Shown piece after piece: positions 1 through 7,073 of a DNA stretch of 44,481 nt. The notes under the pieces are model-generated. The model made no database searches, was not told the DNA's origin, and was given only the letters and a program-made list of their open reading frames with translations. This stretch comes from Lachnospiraceae bacterium UBA5895 (GTDB lineage: Bacteria; Bacillota; Clostridia; Lachnospirales; Lachnospiraceae): NCBI GenBank assembly GCA_002431915.1, contig DJEP01000035.1:1-44481 (forward strand). The letters are read 5' to 3'. Position 1 is the first letter of the stretch; each line of letters opens with the position of its first letter. Position numbers and translations under genes: made by a program.

Positions 1-21
1 CGCCCCGATATGAGCATAAAA

Positions 22-43
22 GTCGGGGGCTTTTGACCCCGAC
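22..43. other. short stem-loop upstream of rsmI
   Basis: The arms GTCGGGG (22-28) and CCCCGAC (37-43) pair perfectly around an 8-nt loop. No T-run follows on the plus strand; on the minus strand the stem is followed by TTTT. It may be the 3' end structure of a gene lying before the window. No coding sequence is seen in 1-105 apart from the rsmI ribosome binding site GGAGAGGAG near 89. Confidence 0.4.
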
Positions 44-105
44 ATCATGATATCATGGCTTTGAATAGTTACAGGACATTATAATTTGGAGAGGAGACGG
101 AGACC

Positions 106-951
106 ATGCCCGGAACTTTATATTTGTGTGCAACACCCATCGGCAATCTCGGGGATATGACACCGCGGGTGGTGGAGACCCTGCAGACGGTGGATGTGAT
201 CGCGGCGGAGGATACCCGTAACAGCATCAAACTGCTGAATCATTTCGACATCCATACGCCCATGACAAGCTACCACGAGTACAATAAAGTAGAAAAAGCA
301 CATCAGCTGGTAGGACAGTTGTTAAACGGACAGAACATCGCCCTGATCACGGACGCCGGAACCCCGGCAATCTCCGATCCCGGCGAAGTGCTGGTGCGGA
401 TGTGCCAGGAGCAGAACGTTCCCGTAACTTCCCTGCCCGGTCCGGCGGCATGCATTACTGCGCTGACTTTGTCGGGGCTCAGTACCCGGAGGTTCTGCTT
501 TGAAGGATTTCTGCCTGCGGATAAAAAGGAGAAGAAAGCGATTCTGGAGGAGCTGAAGACCGAGAGCCGTACCATGATCCTCTACGAAGCGCCCCATCAT
601 CTGATCCGGACGTTGGAGGAACTGTATGCGACACTGGGAGAGCGTCGGATCACGTTGTGCAGAGAGCTGACCAAGAAGTTCGAGACCGTATTCCCCACAA
701 CACTGGAAAAGGCGCTGGAATATTATAAGACTGAGGAGCCCCGTGGGGAATATGTACTGGTAGTGGAAGGAAAAAGTTCGGAGGAGAAGCGGCAGGAAGA
801 GATCGCCTCCTGGGAATCCATGACCATCGAAGAGCATATGGCTTATTATGAAGAACAGGGAATGGACAATAAATCCGCCATGAAACAGGTGGCAAAAGAC
901 AGGGGTGTCGGAAAACGGGAGATCTATCAATACCTGCACGGCAACTCCTGA
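106..951 (+). CDS. rsmI: 16S rRNA (cytidine(1402)-2'-O)-methyltransferase RsmI
   Basis: This 281-residue protein matches the RsmI family in length and motifs. RsmI uses S-adenosylmethionine to methylate the 2'-OH of C1402 in 16S rRNA, in the decoding centre of the small subunit. The N-terminus carries the tetrapyrrole-methylase-type motif LYLCATPIGNLGD, followed by AAEDTRN, the ITDAGTPAISDPG loop that lines the SAM pocket, and SLPGPAA. The C-terminal part from about residue 225 is charged and probably helical, as in the family. The ATG at 106 lies about 8 nt after GGAGAGGAG, so the start is well supported. It is followed by a small DUF6472 gene, a linkage I recall as common in clostridia but cannot check here. 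Nothing looks abnormal. Confidence 0.96.
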   Translation: MPGTLYLCATPIGNLGDMTPRVVETLQTVDVIAAEDTRNSIKLLNHFDIHTPMTSYHEYNKVEKAHQLVGQLLNGQNIALITDAGTPAISDPGEVLVRMCQEQNVPVTSLPGPAACITALTLSGLSTRRFCFEGFLPADKKEKKAILEELKTESRTMILYEAPHHLIRTLEELYATLGERRITLCRELTKKFETVFPTTLEKALEYYKTEEPRGEYVLVVEGKSSEEKRQEEIASWESMTIEEHMAYYEEQGMDNKSAMKQVAKDRGVGKREIYQYLHGNS

Positions 952-1038
952 AACGATGAAAACATCCGGAGAAAACCGGATAAGGACAGGCAAGGGCATA
1001 TGAGCATTCCTGAAAATCATATGCAGAAGAGAGGCTAA

Positions 1039-1212
1039 ATGAGTAATTGTGACGCATGTGTCAATTATGAATATGATGAAGATTATGAATGCTATTGCTG
1101 CATGGTGAATCTGGATGAGGACGAAATGTACCGATTCCTGTCCGGAACCCAGCAGGAATGTCCCTACTTCCGACTGGATGACGAATACGCAGTGGTAAGA
1201 CATCAGATGTAA
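1039..1212 (+). CDS. small DUF6472-type protein
   Basis: A 57-residue ORF begins MSNCDACVNYEYDEDYE and ends VVRHQM. It resembles the short conserved clostridial family I know as DUF6472, which has an N-terminal CxxCxNY segment, a central NLDEDEMxRFLSG block and a later CPYF(R) motif. Five cysteines (C4, C7, C18, C20-C21 region and C41) and many acidic residues suggest a metal-binding mini-protein, which is inference. The start has AGAGAGG (1028-1034) upstream. It lies 87 nt after rsmI on the same strand and is probably co-transcribed. The biochemical function of the family is unknown to me. Confidence 0.8.
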   Translation: MSNCDACVNYEYDEDYECYCCMVNLDEDEMYRFLSGTQQECPYFRLDDEYAVVRHQM

Positions 1213-1269
1213 AGGTAAAATTCACGAAAACGATTGAAAAAAGTCTACAGAAATGGTAGAGAATGCTGA

Positions 1270-1298
1270 TTGTGAAAGCAAAAACAGCGTAGTATAAT
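1270..1298 (+). promoter_or_regulatory. sigma-A-type promoter of the lrgAB pair
   Basis: TTGTGA (1270-1275), a 17-bp spacer and a perfect TATAAT (1293-1298). The predicted transcription start, near 1305, falls inside the left arm of the terminator-like hairpin at 1302-1340. The promoter would serve the lrgA/lrgB-type genes at 1414-2517. Confidence 0.65.
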
Positions 1299-1301
1299 AC
1301 G

Positions 1302-1340
1302 GAGTTGCGTGCTGCAAAAGTACAGTGCGCAGCTCTTTTT
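1302..1340 (+). terminator. rho-independent terminator after the rsmI-DUF6472 unit
   Basis: A 12-bp stem (1302-1313 with 1324-1335, several G-T pairs) encloses a 10-nt loop and is followed by TTTTT (1336-1340). Transcripts arriving from rsmI would form the full stem. Transcripts starting at the overlapping promoter would lack the first bases of the left arm. Confidence 0.7.
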
Positions 1341-1413
1341 GTTTGCACGGAATTTTATCGTATAAAACAAAAGAAGTGTAATACTAAAGTTAACAGGTAA
1401 AGGTGACAATAGC

Positions 1414-1824
1414 ATGAAGTATGTAAAACAATTATCGATTATTTTGGGAATCTCCTTTCTGGCAGAACTGCTGGAAATCCTGATACCGCTTCCCATCGCA
1501 GCCAGCGTCTATGGTCTGGTGATCATGCTGGTGGGGCTGATCACAAAGCTGATTCCATTGGAAAAGGTGGAGACCGCGGCGGATTTCCTCGTGGATGCCA
1601 TGTCCATTATGTTCGTGCCCGCCACCGTAGGCATTATGGCCAGCGTGGATGCGTTAAAAGAGATGCTGCTTCCCATCTGCGTGATCACTGTGGCGTCTAC
1701 GGTGTTAATTATGATCGTGACAGGCCGGGTATCCCAGCATATTATCCGGGGACAGAGAAACAAAGGTGCTGCTGCCGTTGCAACGGCAGGAACCGAAGCA
1801 GTTGATGACAAGGAGGGCAGATAA
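1414..1824 (+). CDS. lrgA: CidA/LrgA-family membrane protein
   Basis: This 136-residue protein is almost entirely hydrophobic, with about four membrane segments, and carries the family sequence LEILIPLPIAASVYGLVIM near residues 20-38. LrgA/CidA proteins are small holin-like inner-membrane proteins. In staphylococci they modulate murein hydrolase activity and autolysis; in other Bacillota, LrgAB-type pairs have been tied to pyruvate or overflow-metabolite transport. The start at 1414 has AAAGGTGA upstream. The stop codon directly abuts the ATG of the LrgB-type partner at 1825, so the two are translated from one message. The C-terminal tail is hydrophilic with alanine repeats. Whether it is LrgA or CidA cannot be told from sequence alone. 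Confidence 0.85.
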   Translation: MKYVKQLSIILGISFLAELLEILIPLPIAASVYGLVIMLVGLITKLIPLEKVETAADFLVDAMSIMFVPATVGIMASVDALKEMLLPICVITVASTVLIMIVTGRVSQHIIRGQRNKGAAAVATAGTEAVDDKEGR

Positions 1825-2517
1825 ATGAATGAAATATTGAGCCAGTCTATCTTTTTTGGTATTGCCATCACACTGGTCACTTATGAGATCGGTCTGTGGA
1901 TCAAACAGAAGACCGGAAAAGCCATTGCCAATCCGCTGCTGATCTCCGTGATCCTGATCGTGGCAGTATTGTTATTATTCCATATAGATTATGAGACTTA
2001 TGCCAATGGCGCACAGTACATCAGTATTTTCCTGACCCCGGCAACGGTCAGCCTGGCAGTACCTCTGTACCGTCAGCTGGAGCTGTTAAAGACGTATCCC
2101 AAGGCAATTTTCGGCGGAATCATCGCCGGTGTGCTGACTGCCATGGTAAGTATTTTTGCTTTAAGTCTGATGTTCGGACTGAATCATGAGCAGTATGTAA
2201 CGCTTCTGCCGAAGTCCATCACCACGGCTATCGGTATGGGCATATCTGAAAAAATGGGCGGTATCGTGACCATTACGGTAGTCGTGATCATTGTGACCGG
2301 CATCCTTGGCAACATTCTGGCAGAAACGATCTGCCGCCTGTGCAAGATCGAGGATCCCATTGCCAAAGGTCTCGCCATAGGTACCAGCGCACATGCCCTG
2401 GGAACCGCGAAAGCCATGGAGCTGGGCGAGATCGAAGGCGCCATGAGCAGTCTGTCCATCGTGGTCGGCGGTATTTTGACCGTAATTTCGGTATCTATAT
2501 TTGCCAACTTCATCTAA
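1825..2517 (+). CDS. lrgB: LrgB-family membrane protein
   Basis: This 230-residue integral membrane protein has about six or seven hydrophobic segments. It shows the LrgB signatures FLTPATVSLAVPLYRQ (about 70-85), LLPKSITTAIGMGISE (about 128-143) and a GTSAHALGTAKAMELGE block (about 187-203). LrgB acts with LrgA in the cytoplasmic membrane; the pair is linked to control of autolysis and to pyruvate-type metabolite export and uptake in Gram-positive bacteria. It begins at the base after the lrgA stop. The length is normal. No LytTR or LysR regulator, often found next to this pair, is present in the window. Confidence 0.9.
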   Translation: MNEILSQSIFFGIAITLVTYEIGLWIKQKTGKAIANPLLISVILIVAVLLLFHIDYETYANGAQYISIFLTPATVSLAVPLYRQLELLKTYPKAIFGGIIAGVLTAMVSIFALSLMFGLNHEQYVTLLPKSITTAIGMGISEKMGGIVTITVVVIIVTGILGNILAETICRLCKIEDPIAKGLAIGTSAHALGTAKAMELGEIEGAMSSLSIVVGGILTVISVSIFANFI

Positions 2518-2527
2518 TGATATCAGG

Positions 2528-2558
2528 GTGCTATGTGCCGGTGGCACATGTTTAGCAC
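2528..2558. other. stem-loop after lrgB
   Basis: ATGTGCC (2533-2539) and GGCACAT (2543-2549) form a perfect 7-bp stem with a GGT loop. It is extended by GTGCTA (2528-2533) and TAGCAC (2553-2558) with a small asymmetric bulge. No T-run follows, so this is either a factor-assisted 3' end or an mRNA-stabilising structure. Confidence 0.5.
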
Positions 2559-2689
2559 GGACCGAAGCGGAGAAGTGGGAGTGCGTAGCACGTAACAATC
2601 CGTAAGCATCATATTTATTGTATAGAAAAAAATATCCTGCGCATACTAACCTCGCAAAGAACAGAAGGAATCAAAAGGAGGTTAACAGC

Positions 2690-2875
2690 ATGAGTGATAT
2701 TTCAGAATTAGATCTGCAGAATCTGCGCCATCTGATCGGCGGTTTTGACACGACCCACTGCAAAATGCAGGAGTACGCCAAGGAAGCGGAGGACCCGAAG
2801 GTAAAACAGTTTTTTGAGAAGGGTGCCCGCAGCGCCATGGAGAACAAACAGCAGCTTATGAAGTTTTTGCAGTAA
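2690..2875 (+). CDS. small CotF-operon protein, hypothetical
   Basis: A 61-residue, predicted all-helical protein begins MSDISELDLQNLRHLIGG. I chose the ATG at 2690 because AAAGGAGG (2675-2682) lies directly upstream, although an in-frame extension to 2618 exists. The helix-rich sequence with HCKMQEYAKEAEDPKVKQFFEKGA looks like one half of a ferritin-like or coat-protein helical bundle. It is 12 nt upstream of a CotF-like gene and probably forms a two-gene unit with it, perhaps as a partner in the spore coat. No enzymatic motif is visible. Confidence 0.75.
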   Translation: MSDISELDLQNLRHLIGGFDTTHCKMQEYAKEAEDPKVKQFFEKGARSAMENKQQLMKFLQ

Positions 2876-2887
2876 GGAGGCAGCAGA

Positions 2888-3142
2888 ATGCAGGAAAAAA
2901 CAATGGTAGCAGATACTCTGGCAGGAATCAACGGTGAGCTGACCCGTTATGCGGGAATGATCGCCCAGTCGGAGAACAAGGAATTAAAACAGACACTGAA
3001 GCAGTTCCGTACCGCTTGTGAGCAGTCCCAGGAGGAGTTGTACCAGATCGCCAGAGAGAAGTCTTATTATGTACCGGCGGAGAAAGCCACCGCAGAAGAA
3101 GTTGCACATGTGAGAAGTCTTTTCACACAGGGAACTCTGTAA
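2888..3142 (+). CDS. CotF-type spore coat protein
   Basis: This 84-residue, predicted helical protein has the layout of the short clostridial Coat_F family: MVADTLAGINGELTRYAGMIAQ, a long amphipathic helix, then a tyrosine-rich YQIAREKSYYVPAEKA segment. The family is associated with the spore coat in Bacillus, but short relatives are also found where no coat role has been shown. It has AAGGAGG (2874-2880) overlapping the end of the previous gene. A terminator follows at 3183. The nearby spmA/spmB genes fit a sporulation neighbourhood. Confidence 0.75.
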   Translation: MQEKTMVADTLAGINGELTRYAGMIAQSENKELKQTLKQFRTACEQSQEELYQIAREKSYYVPAEKATAEEVAHVRSLFTQGTL

Positions 3143-3182
3143 GTTCCAACACAATAAATATAACTTAAATATAGTTTAGAGT

Positions 3183-3222
3183 AAGTCTCCCGGATAATTT
3201 ATTCCCGGGAGGCTTATTATTT
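3183..3222 (+). terminator. rho-independent terminator after the coat genes
   Basis: AAGTCTCCCGG (3183-3193) pairs with CCGGGAGGCTT (3205-3215) in an 11-bp stem with one G-T pair and an 11-nt loop, followed by ATTATTTT. Confidence 0.85.
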
Positions 3223-3329
3223 TGCATGTGACGTCCGTAGGGCACAACATGCAAAGGTGATCTGTGCCGCATAGGACATCCCGTCGTCCGCATATAGTAA
3301 AACGAAGGAATGGCAGGCGGTTTGGAAAG

Positions 3330-4004
3330 ATGCTGAATTATATCTGGGCAGGAATGATTCTGCTGGGGGTGATCTACGGGGTCTGTAGCGGGCAGATGGA
3401 TGCCCTGACGGGAGGGGCGATTGACAGTGCCAGAGAGGCGGTGAGCCTCTGCATTACCATGGCGGGCGTCATGGCACTGTGGATGGGCCTCATGGAGATC
3501 GCGCAGGAATCCGGCATGATTACGAAGATGACAAAGGGAATCCGCCCTTTTTTGAAATTCATGTTCCCGAGACTTCCGGAGGAGCATCCGGCGGGAGAAT
3601 ACATAGCTACGAACCTGATCGCCAATGTCATGGGACTGGGCTGGGCGTGCACTCCGGCGGGACTGAAAGCCATGGAGCAGCTGGCGGAGCTGGAGAAGGA
3701 GAGGGCAGAAGAGCGACGAACAAAGCAGCAGAAGATGCGACCTGCGAACAGGCAGTTACGACCCAGGGCAGAGCAGGAATCGGAGGATTGGCGACATGGA
3801 GCAGGGGTCATGGCAGCCAGCAACGAAATGTGCACGTTTCTGATCCTGAATATTTCGTCCTTACAACTGATTCCGGTCAACATGATCGCCTACCGCAGCC
3901 AGTACGGCAGTGCCAATCCGGCGGTGATCATTGCACCGGCACTGGTCGCCACGCTGTTCAGCTCGATCATAGCCATTATCTATTGCAAATGGAAGGATCG
4001 GTAG
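3330..4004 (+). CDS. spmA: spore maturation protein SpmA
   Basis: SpmA is a nucleoside-recognition/Gate-domain membrane protein that, with SpmB, is needed for proper dehydration of the spore core. The protein starts MLNYIWAGMILLGVIYG and shows the family segments FPRLPEEHPAGEYIATNL, ANVMGLGWACTPAGLKAMEQL and ISSLQLIPVNMIAYR. I chose the ATG at 3330 because the protein then begins with the family's first membrane helix; the in-frame extension to 3264 has no family likeness. At 224 residues it is longer than the usual roughly 195, because of an Arg/Glu/Gln-rich hydrophilic insert between GLKAMEQL and NEMCTFL. spmB starts 4 nt after its stop. Confidence 0.92.
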   Translation: MLNYIWAGMILLGVIYGVCSGQMDALTGGAIDSAREAVSLCITMAGVMALWMGLMEIAQESGMITKMTKGIRPFLKFMFPRLPEEHPAGEYIATNLIANVMGLGWACTPAGLKAMEQLAELEKERAEERRTKQQKMRPANRQLRPRAEQESEDWRHGAGVMAASNEMCTFLILNISSLQLIPVNMIAYRSQYGSANPAVIIAPALVATLFSSIIAIIYCKWKDR

Positions 4005-4008
4005 AAGT

Positions 4009-4536
4009 ATGATGAATGCGTTGACACATATGTCAGATATTATGATTCCCATGGTCATTTTCTGGATCGTTGGTTACGGAATGGTCTCGGGGGTGAAGGT
4101 TTACGAGACTTTTTTGAAAGGAGCGAAAGAGGGTCTGCGCATTGTGGTGGAGATTCTGCCGACACTGGTGGGATTGATGATGGCAGTGGGGATTCTTCGG
4201 ACGTCCGAATTTTTTGAACTGTTGGGAAAAATGATCGGACCGGCGACGCAGGCAGTGGGACTTCCGGCGCAGCTGATTCCGTTACTTATCGTAAAAATGT
4301 TCTCTTCCTCAGCTGCTACCGGGCTGGTGCTGGATATTTTCAAGACCTGCGGTCCGGACTCCTATGCCGGGATGCTGACATCAATTCTCATGAGCTGTAC
4401 GGAGACTATTTTTTACACCATGAGCGTGTATTTTCTGGCAGCAAAGGTAACGAAAACCCGCTACACGCTGCCGGGGGCACTGCTGGCAACGTTAGCGGGA
4501 ACGATAGCGAGTATTTTCCTTGCGGGGAAAATGTAA
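4009..4536 (+). CDS. spmB: spore maturation protein SpmB
   Basis: This 175-residue polytopic membrane protein is the usual partner of SpmA. Family sequences include PMVIFWIVGYG, VKVYETFLKGAKEGL and the conserved LIVKMFSSSAATGLVLDIF, followed by TCTET-like SCTETIFYTMSVYF. It is thought to act with SpmA in forming a fully dehydrated, heat-resistant spore; the molecular activity is unknown. The spacing of 4 nt from spmA implies co-translation. The stop codon ends at 4536, and the convergent AEC transporter gene ends at 4537, so no intergenic space is left for a terminator. Confidence 0.93.
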   Translation: MMNALTHMSDIMIPMVIFWIVGYGMVSGVKVYETFLKGAKEGLRIVVEILPTLVGLMMAVGILRTSEFFELLGKMIGPATQAVGLPAQLIPLLIVKMFSSSAATGLVLDIFKTCGPDSYAGMLTSILMSCTETIFYTMSVYFLAAKVTKTRYTLPGALLATLAGTIASIFLAGKM

Positions 4537-5484
4537 TTAAATTAACTGTAAAGTTCTTAAAATAAACAAATATACCGTCAGGGTGATCGAACTTAAAAAT
4601 GTTGTAGCGACGACGACACTGGAGGTCAAAGTTCCTTCGTGGTTCATGTTTTTCGCCATGATATAACAGCTTACGGTGGTGGGGGAGCCCAGCATAATGA
4701 GGATCGCCACCAGCTTTTCTCCGGTGAAACCGAAATGCACCGCAAGCGGCAGGAACAGCGCGGGCCATACCACCAGTTTTAATGCGGTTGCCACTCCGGT
4801 GGGGGCTAAAAGCTTTAACGCTTTTCTTCCCTCGAATCCGGCACCGAGACCGATCAGAGCCAGGGGCGTAGCCAGTACGGCAACATTGCTGATGGTCTTG
4901 GAAATGATCACGGGATAATTGATCCGGCAGGCGCTGGACAACATTCCCAGGGCAATACTGATAATGATCGGGTTCGTGATGATACCTTTTAAGGATTTCA
5001 GCAGTGATTCCTTATCGAAGCCTTTTGCATCCGGTCCGGTAAAGGACAGGATCAGTACGGCAGCGATATTATACAGGGGAACCGTCCCCACGATCATCAG
5101 GGGGGCCATGCCGGAAGCACCGTAGATGTTCTGTATAAACGCGATACCCAGGACAGCAGCACTGCTGCGGTAGCTTGCCTGGACAAGTTCTCCCAGGCGG
5201 GATTTATTCTTATAAAAAATGCCTGCCACGACCCAGGTGATAACTATACAGAACAGGGTCACGAAGAAGCAGAACAGCACATAACCGGTATCCCATACAC
5301 TGTAAAAATCGGCAGTGGACATGTCTTTGAACAAAAGTACGGGTAGGGTGACTTTATAATTGAATGAATTCAGGGTTTTAACAAAAGAGTCGTTGGTAAC
5401 ATGCAGCTGCTGTAAAACATAACCGATCACCATGACCAGAAATACGGGGATCGTTGCGTTGAGACTGAATAAAAGTTGTTCCAT
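4537..5484 (-). CDS. AEC-family transporter (auxin efflux carrier type)
   Basis: This 315-residue protein has about ten hydrophobic segments in the two five-helix halves expected for the AEC family. Recognisable parts are the N-terminal IPVFLVMVIGYVLQQ, FNYKVTLPVLLFKDM and the C-terminal MLGSPTTVSCYIMAKNMNHEG. Bacterial AEC permeases move organic acids such as malate or lactate across the cytoplasmic membrane; the substrate here is not predictable. The leader contains AGAAAGG upstream of the ATG. The promoter at 5552-5581 is embedded in the terminator of the preceding minus-strand gene. It converges exactly on spmB. Confidence 0.88.
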   Translation of the reverse strand: MEQLLFSLNATIPVFLVMVIGYVLQQLHVTNDSFVKTLNSFNYKVTLPVLLFKDMSTADFYSVWDTGYVLFCFFVTLFCIVITWVVAGIFYKNKSRLGELVQASYRSSAAVLGIAFIQNIYGASGMAPLMIVGTVPLYNIAAVLILSFTGPDAKGFDKESLLKSLKGIITNPIIISIALGMLSSACRINYPVIISKTISNVAVLATPLALIGLGAGFEGRKALKLLAPTGVATALKLVVWPALFLPLAVHFGFTGEKLVAILIMLGSPTTVSCYIMAKNMNHEGTLTSSVVVATTFLSSITLTVYLFILRTLQLI

Positions 5485-5532
5485 GAAAAATTTATGCCTT
5501 TCTGTGGTAGGAAGCTAAATATGGGAAGCGAA

Positions 5533-5575
5533 AAGCCCCTCTCCTTCTGCAAGTATAGAAAAGGAGGGGGGGCTT
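5533..5575 (-). terminator. minus-strand terminator after the MMPL pseudogene
   Basis: On the minus strand AAGCCCCCCCTCCTT (5575-5561) pairs with AAGGAGAGGGGCTT (5546-5533), followed by a short TT and then CG. It lies 26 nt downstream of the remnant stop codon at 5601. The right arm coincides with the predicted start of the AEC transcript. Confidence 0.7.
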
Positions 5576-5581
5576 TGTCAA
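5552..5581 (-). promoter_or_regulatory. promoter of the AEC transporter, nested in a terminator
   Basis: On the minus strand TTGACA (5581-5576), an 18-bp spacer and TATACT (5557-5552). The spacer is the left arm of the terminator hairpin and the -10 box is in its loop. The predicted start, near 5545, is at the first base of the right arm. Confidence 0.65.
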
Positions 5582-5600
5582 GTTACGGTCTTGTGATGTT

Positions 5601-6475
5601 TTATTTTACAGCGCTGATCTTGTAAATGAATTTCACGGTGCTGTCCATTCCGTCATTGGAACCGGTGAAGGAATTGTAATTCTCGGATACGGAAGCGGTG
5701 GCTTTCATACGGTCGATTACTTCCTGGAGCTCATCGGGATCTACAATGCAATGAAACCGGCCACTGCAGTAATGGAGCTTCCGACCACTGAGGCCAGGGT
5801 CTTCTGCTCTTCGTAGCTGTGCCAGAGGAAGATGGAGTAGCCCATGGTGACAGCCAGCTGTAATACGGCAGACAGGGCGTTGGTCAGGTAGGAGATTTCA
5901 CCCAGGAAATAGTTGGTACCCATATTCAACAGGATGGCAATGCCTACATAAATCGGCTCCTCTTTTTCACACAGATCCTCCAGATCGGTGACCATGGCGG
6001 ACATACCGGATACGAAGCATTGTTTTCCGGCAATATTGCGGATCTCGGAGATAGCCTCCATGGTATCGTCGGAGGAAGTGGAATTATCGAAGAAGATGGC
6101 TAACATTGTGCTGTCGCCGGAGTTGAAGGCATCATACAGTTTGGAAGGAAGCATTTCCATGGGAACGGATGTATCTGCGAAGTCGTCATACCACAGAACG
6201 GTATCCACATGGTCTACATGGGAGATATCTTCCCGGAGAGAAGAGACATCCTCCGGATCCATACCTTCGATAATTACGAAGGAGAACGCTCCTTTTCCGA
6301 ATTCATCCATCAGTATATCCTGACCTACGACCGTGTCGATATCACCGGGCAGATAAGTCAGCATATCGTAATTGATCCGCGTCATGACCATTCCGATCAC
6401 CGAGGGAATCAGTAATGCGATTGCCAGTATTAATATGGGAATACGGCATTTCACAACCCATTTTCCAAATTTCAT
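5601..6475 (-). pseudogene. remnant of an MMPL/RND-family membrane protein
   Basis: The N-terminus (MKFGKWVVKCRIPILILAIALL, start at 6475 with AAGGAG upstream) and the extracytoplasmic segment up to about residue 170 are typical of Lachnospiraceae MMPL transporters of about 700 residues or more. After that, pieces are missing. GIAILL joins directly to NMGTNYFLGEIS near 5927-5940, omitting about one membrane helix. HSYEEQK joins TLASVVGSS near 5790-5803. FIAL is followed by a TAG at 5741. In another frame a 46-residue C-terminal piece, DPDELQEVIDRMKATASVSE and onward to a TAA at 5601, resembles the tail I recall for this family. More than half of the protein is gone, so export activity is not expected. 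The TetR gene upstream is damaged in the same way. Confidence 0.85.
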
Positions 6476-6625
6476 AAATAGGGCTCCTTTCTTTGTCGTT
6501 TTATTCACTTGGTATTTTATGCAGTGATCCCTGCCTTGAAAACAGACAAAAAAGAGCAATGCACAAAAACTGCGCATTGCCTGAAAATAATCCAAAATAT
6601 GTGCAAACCGTGGTAAATGCCAAAA

Positions 6626-7036
6626 TTATCTGGCGACACGGGTCAGGGTTATCTCGATATTTCCCTGGAAAATTTCGCCCACACGCCGGATCAGAGATTC
6701 CGGATCCTTCTTCATTCCGGTGTTCAGCCGTTCTAAGATCATACCCACAAGTGCGAATTTGTAGAAGTCCACCACCATTTTCTGGCCAGCGGGAAATACC
6801 TTTTTGTGTGCAGCATGCTCCACCCGCTCCGTGACCCTGGCGACGTACAGCCGCATGACCTCTCCGGCGATACTGTAGAGATACCGTTCCACCCGCTCCA
6901 CATCCGCGCTCAGAATGTGTTCCAACAGAGCGGTGATGTCTTTTATGGTAATCTTATCCAATGGGCGCTCGTTCAGCAGCCGGATAAAGGATTTTTCGAT
7001 AGCCTTGCTCGTAAACTGTGTCAGGGGTTCCTCCAA
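6626..7036 (-). pseudogene. internally deleted TetR-family regulator
   Basis: The 136-residue product starts MEEPLTQFTSKAIEKSFIRLL and reads NERPLDKITIKDI, the first part of a TetR DNA-binding domain. It then jumps to TALLEHILSADVERV. The usual segment with the turn and recognition helix and the FYYHY signature, about 20 residues, is absent. A second jump appears between DVERVERY and LYSIAGEVMRLYV. Family members are about 180-200 residues long. Without the recognition helix it should not bind DNA as a classical TetR. The frame is nevertheless open to the end, so a short protein could still be made. It lies just upstream of the MMPL remnant on the same strand, an arrangement typical of an exporter and its repressor. 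Confidence 0.75.
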
Positions 7037-7073
7037 CCTGATGATCCGTACACTTCATCTTAGCATAAAACCG

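Noticed and set aside
22..43. Terminator serving rsmI
   Set aside because: It lies upstream of rsmI and its T-run is on the minus strand, where no gene leads into it.
322..1203. A 293-codon minus-strand frame opposite rsmI and the DUF6472 gene
   Set aside because: It is a shadow of rsmI and a conserved small gene.
6626..7036. A functional TetR repressor
   Set aside because: The recognition-helix segment is absent, so normal DNA binding is not expected even though the frame is open.
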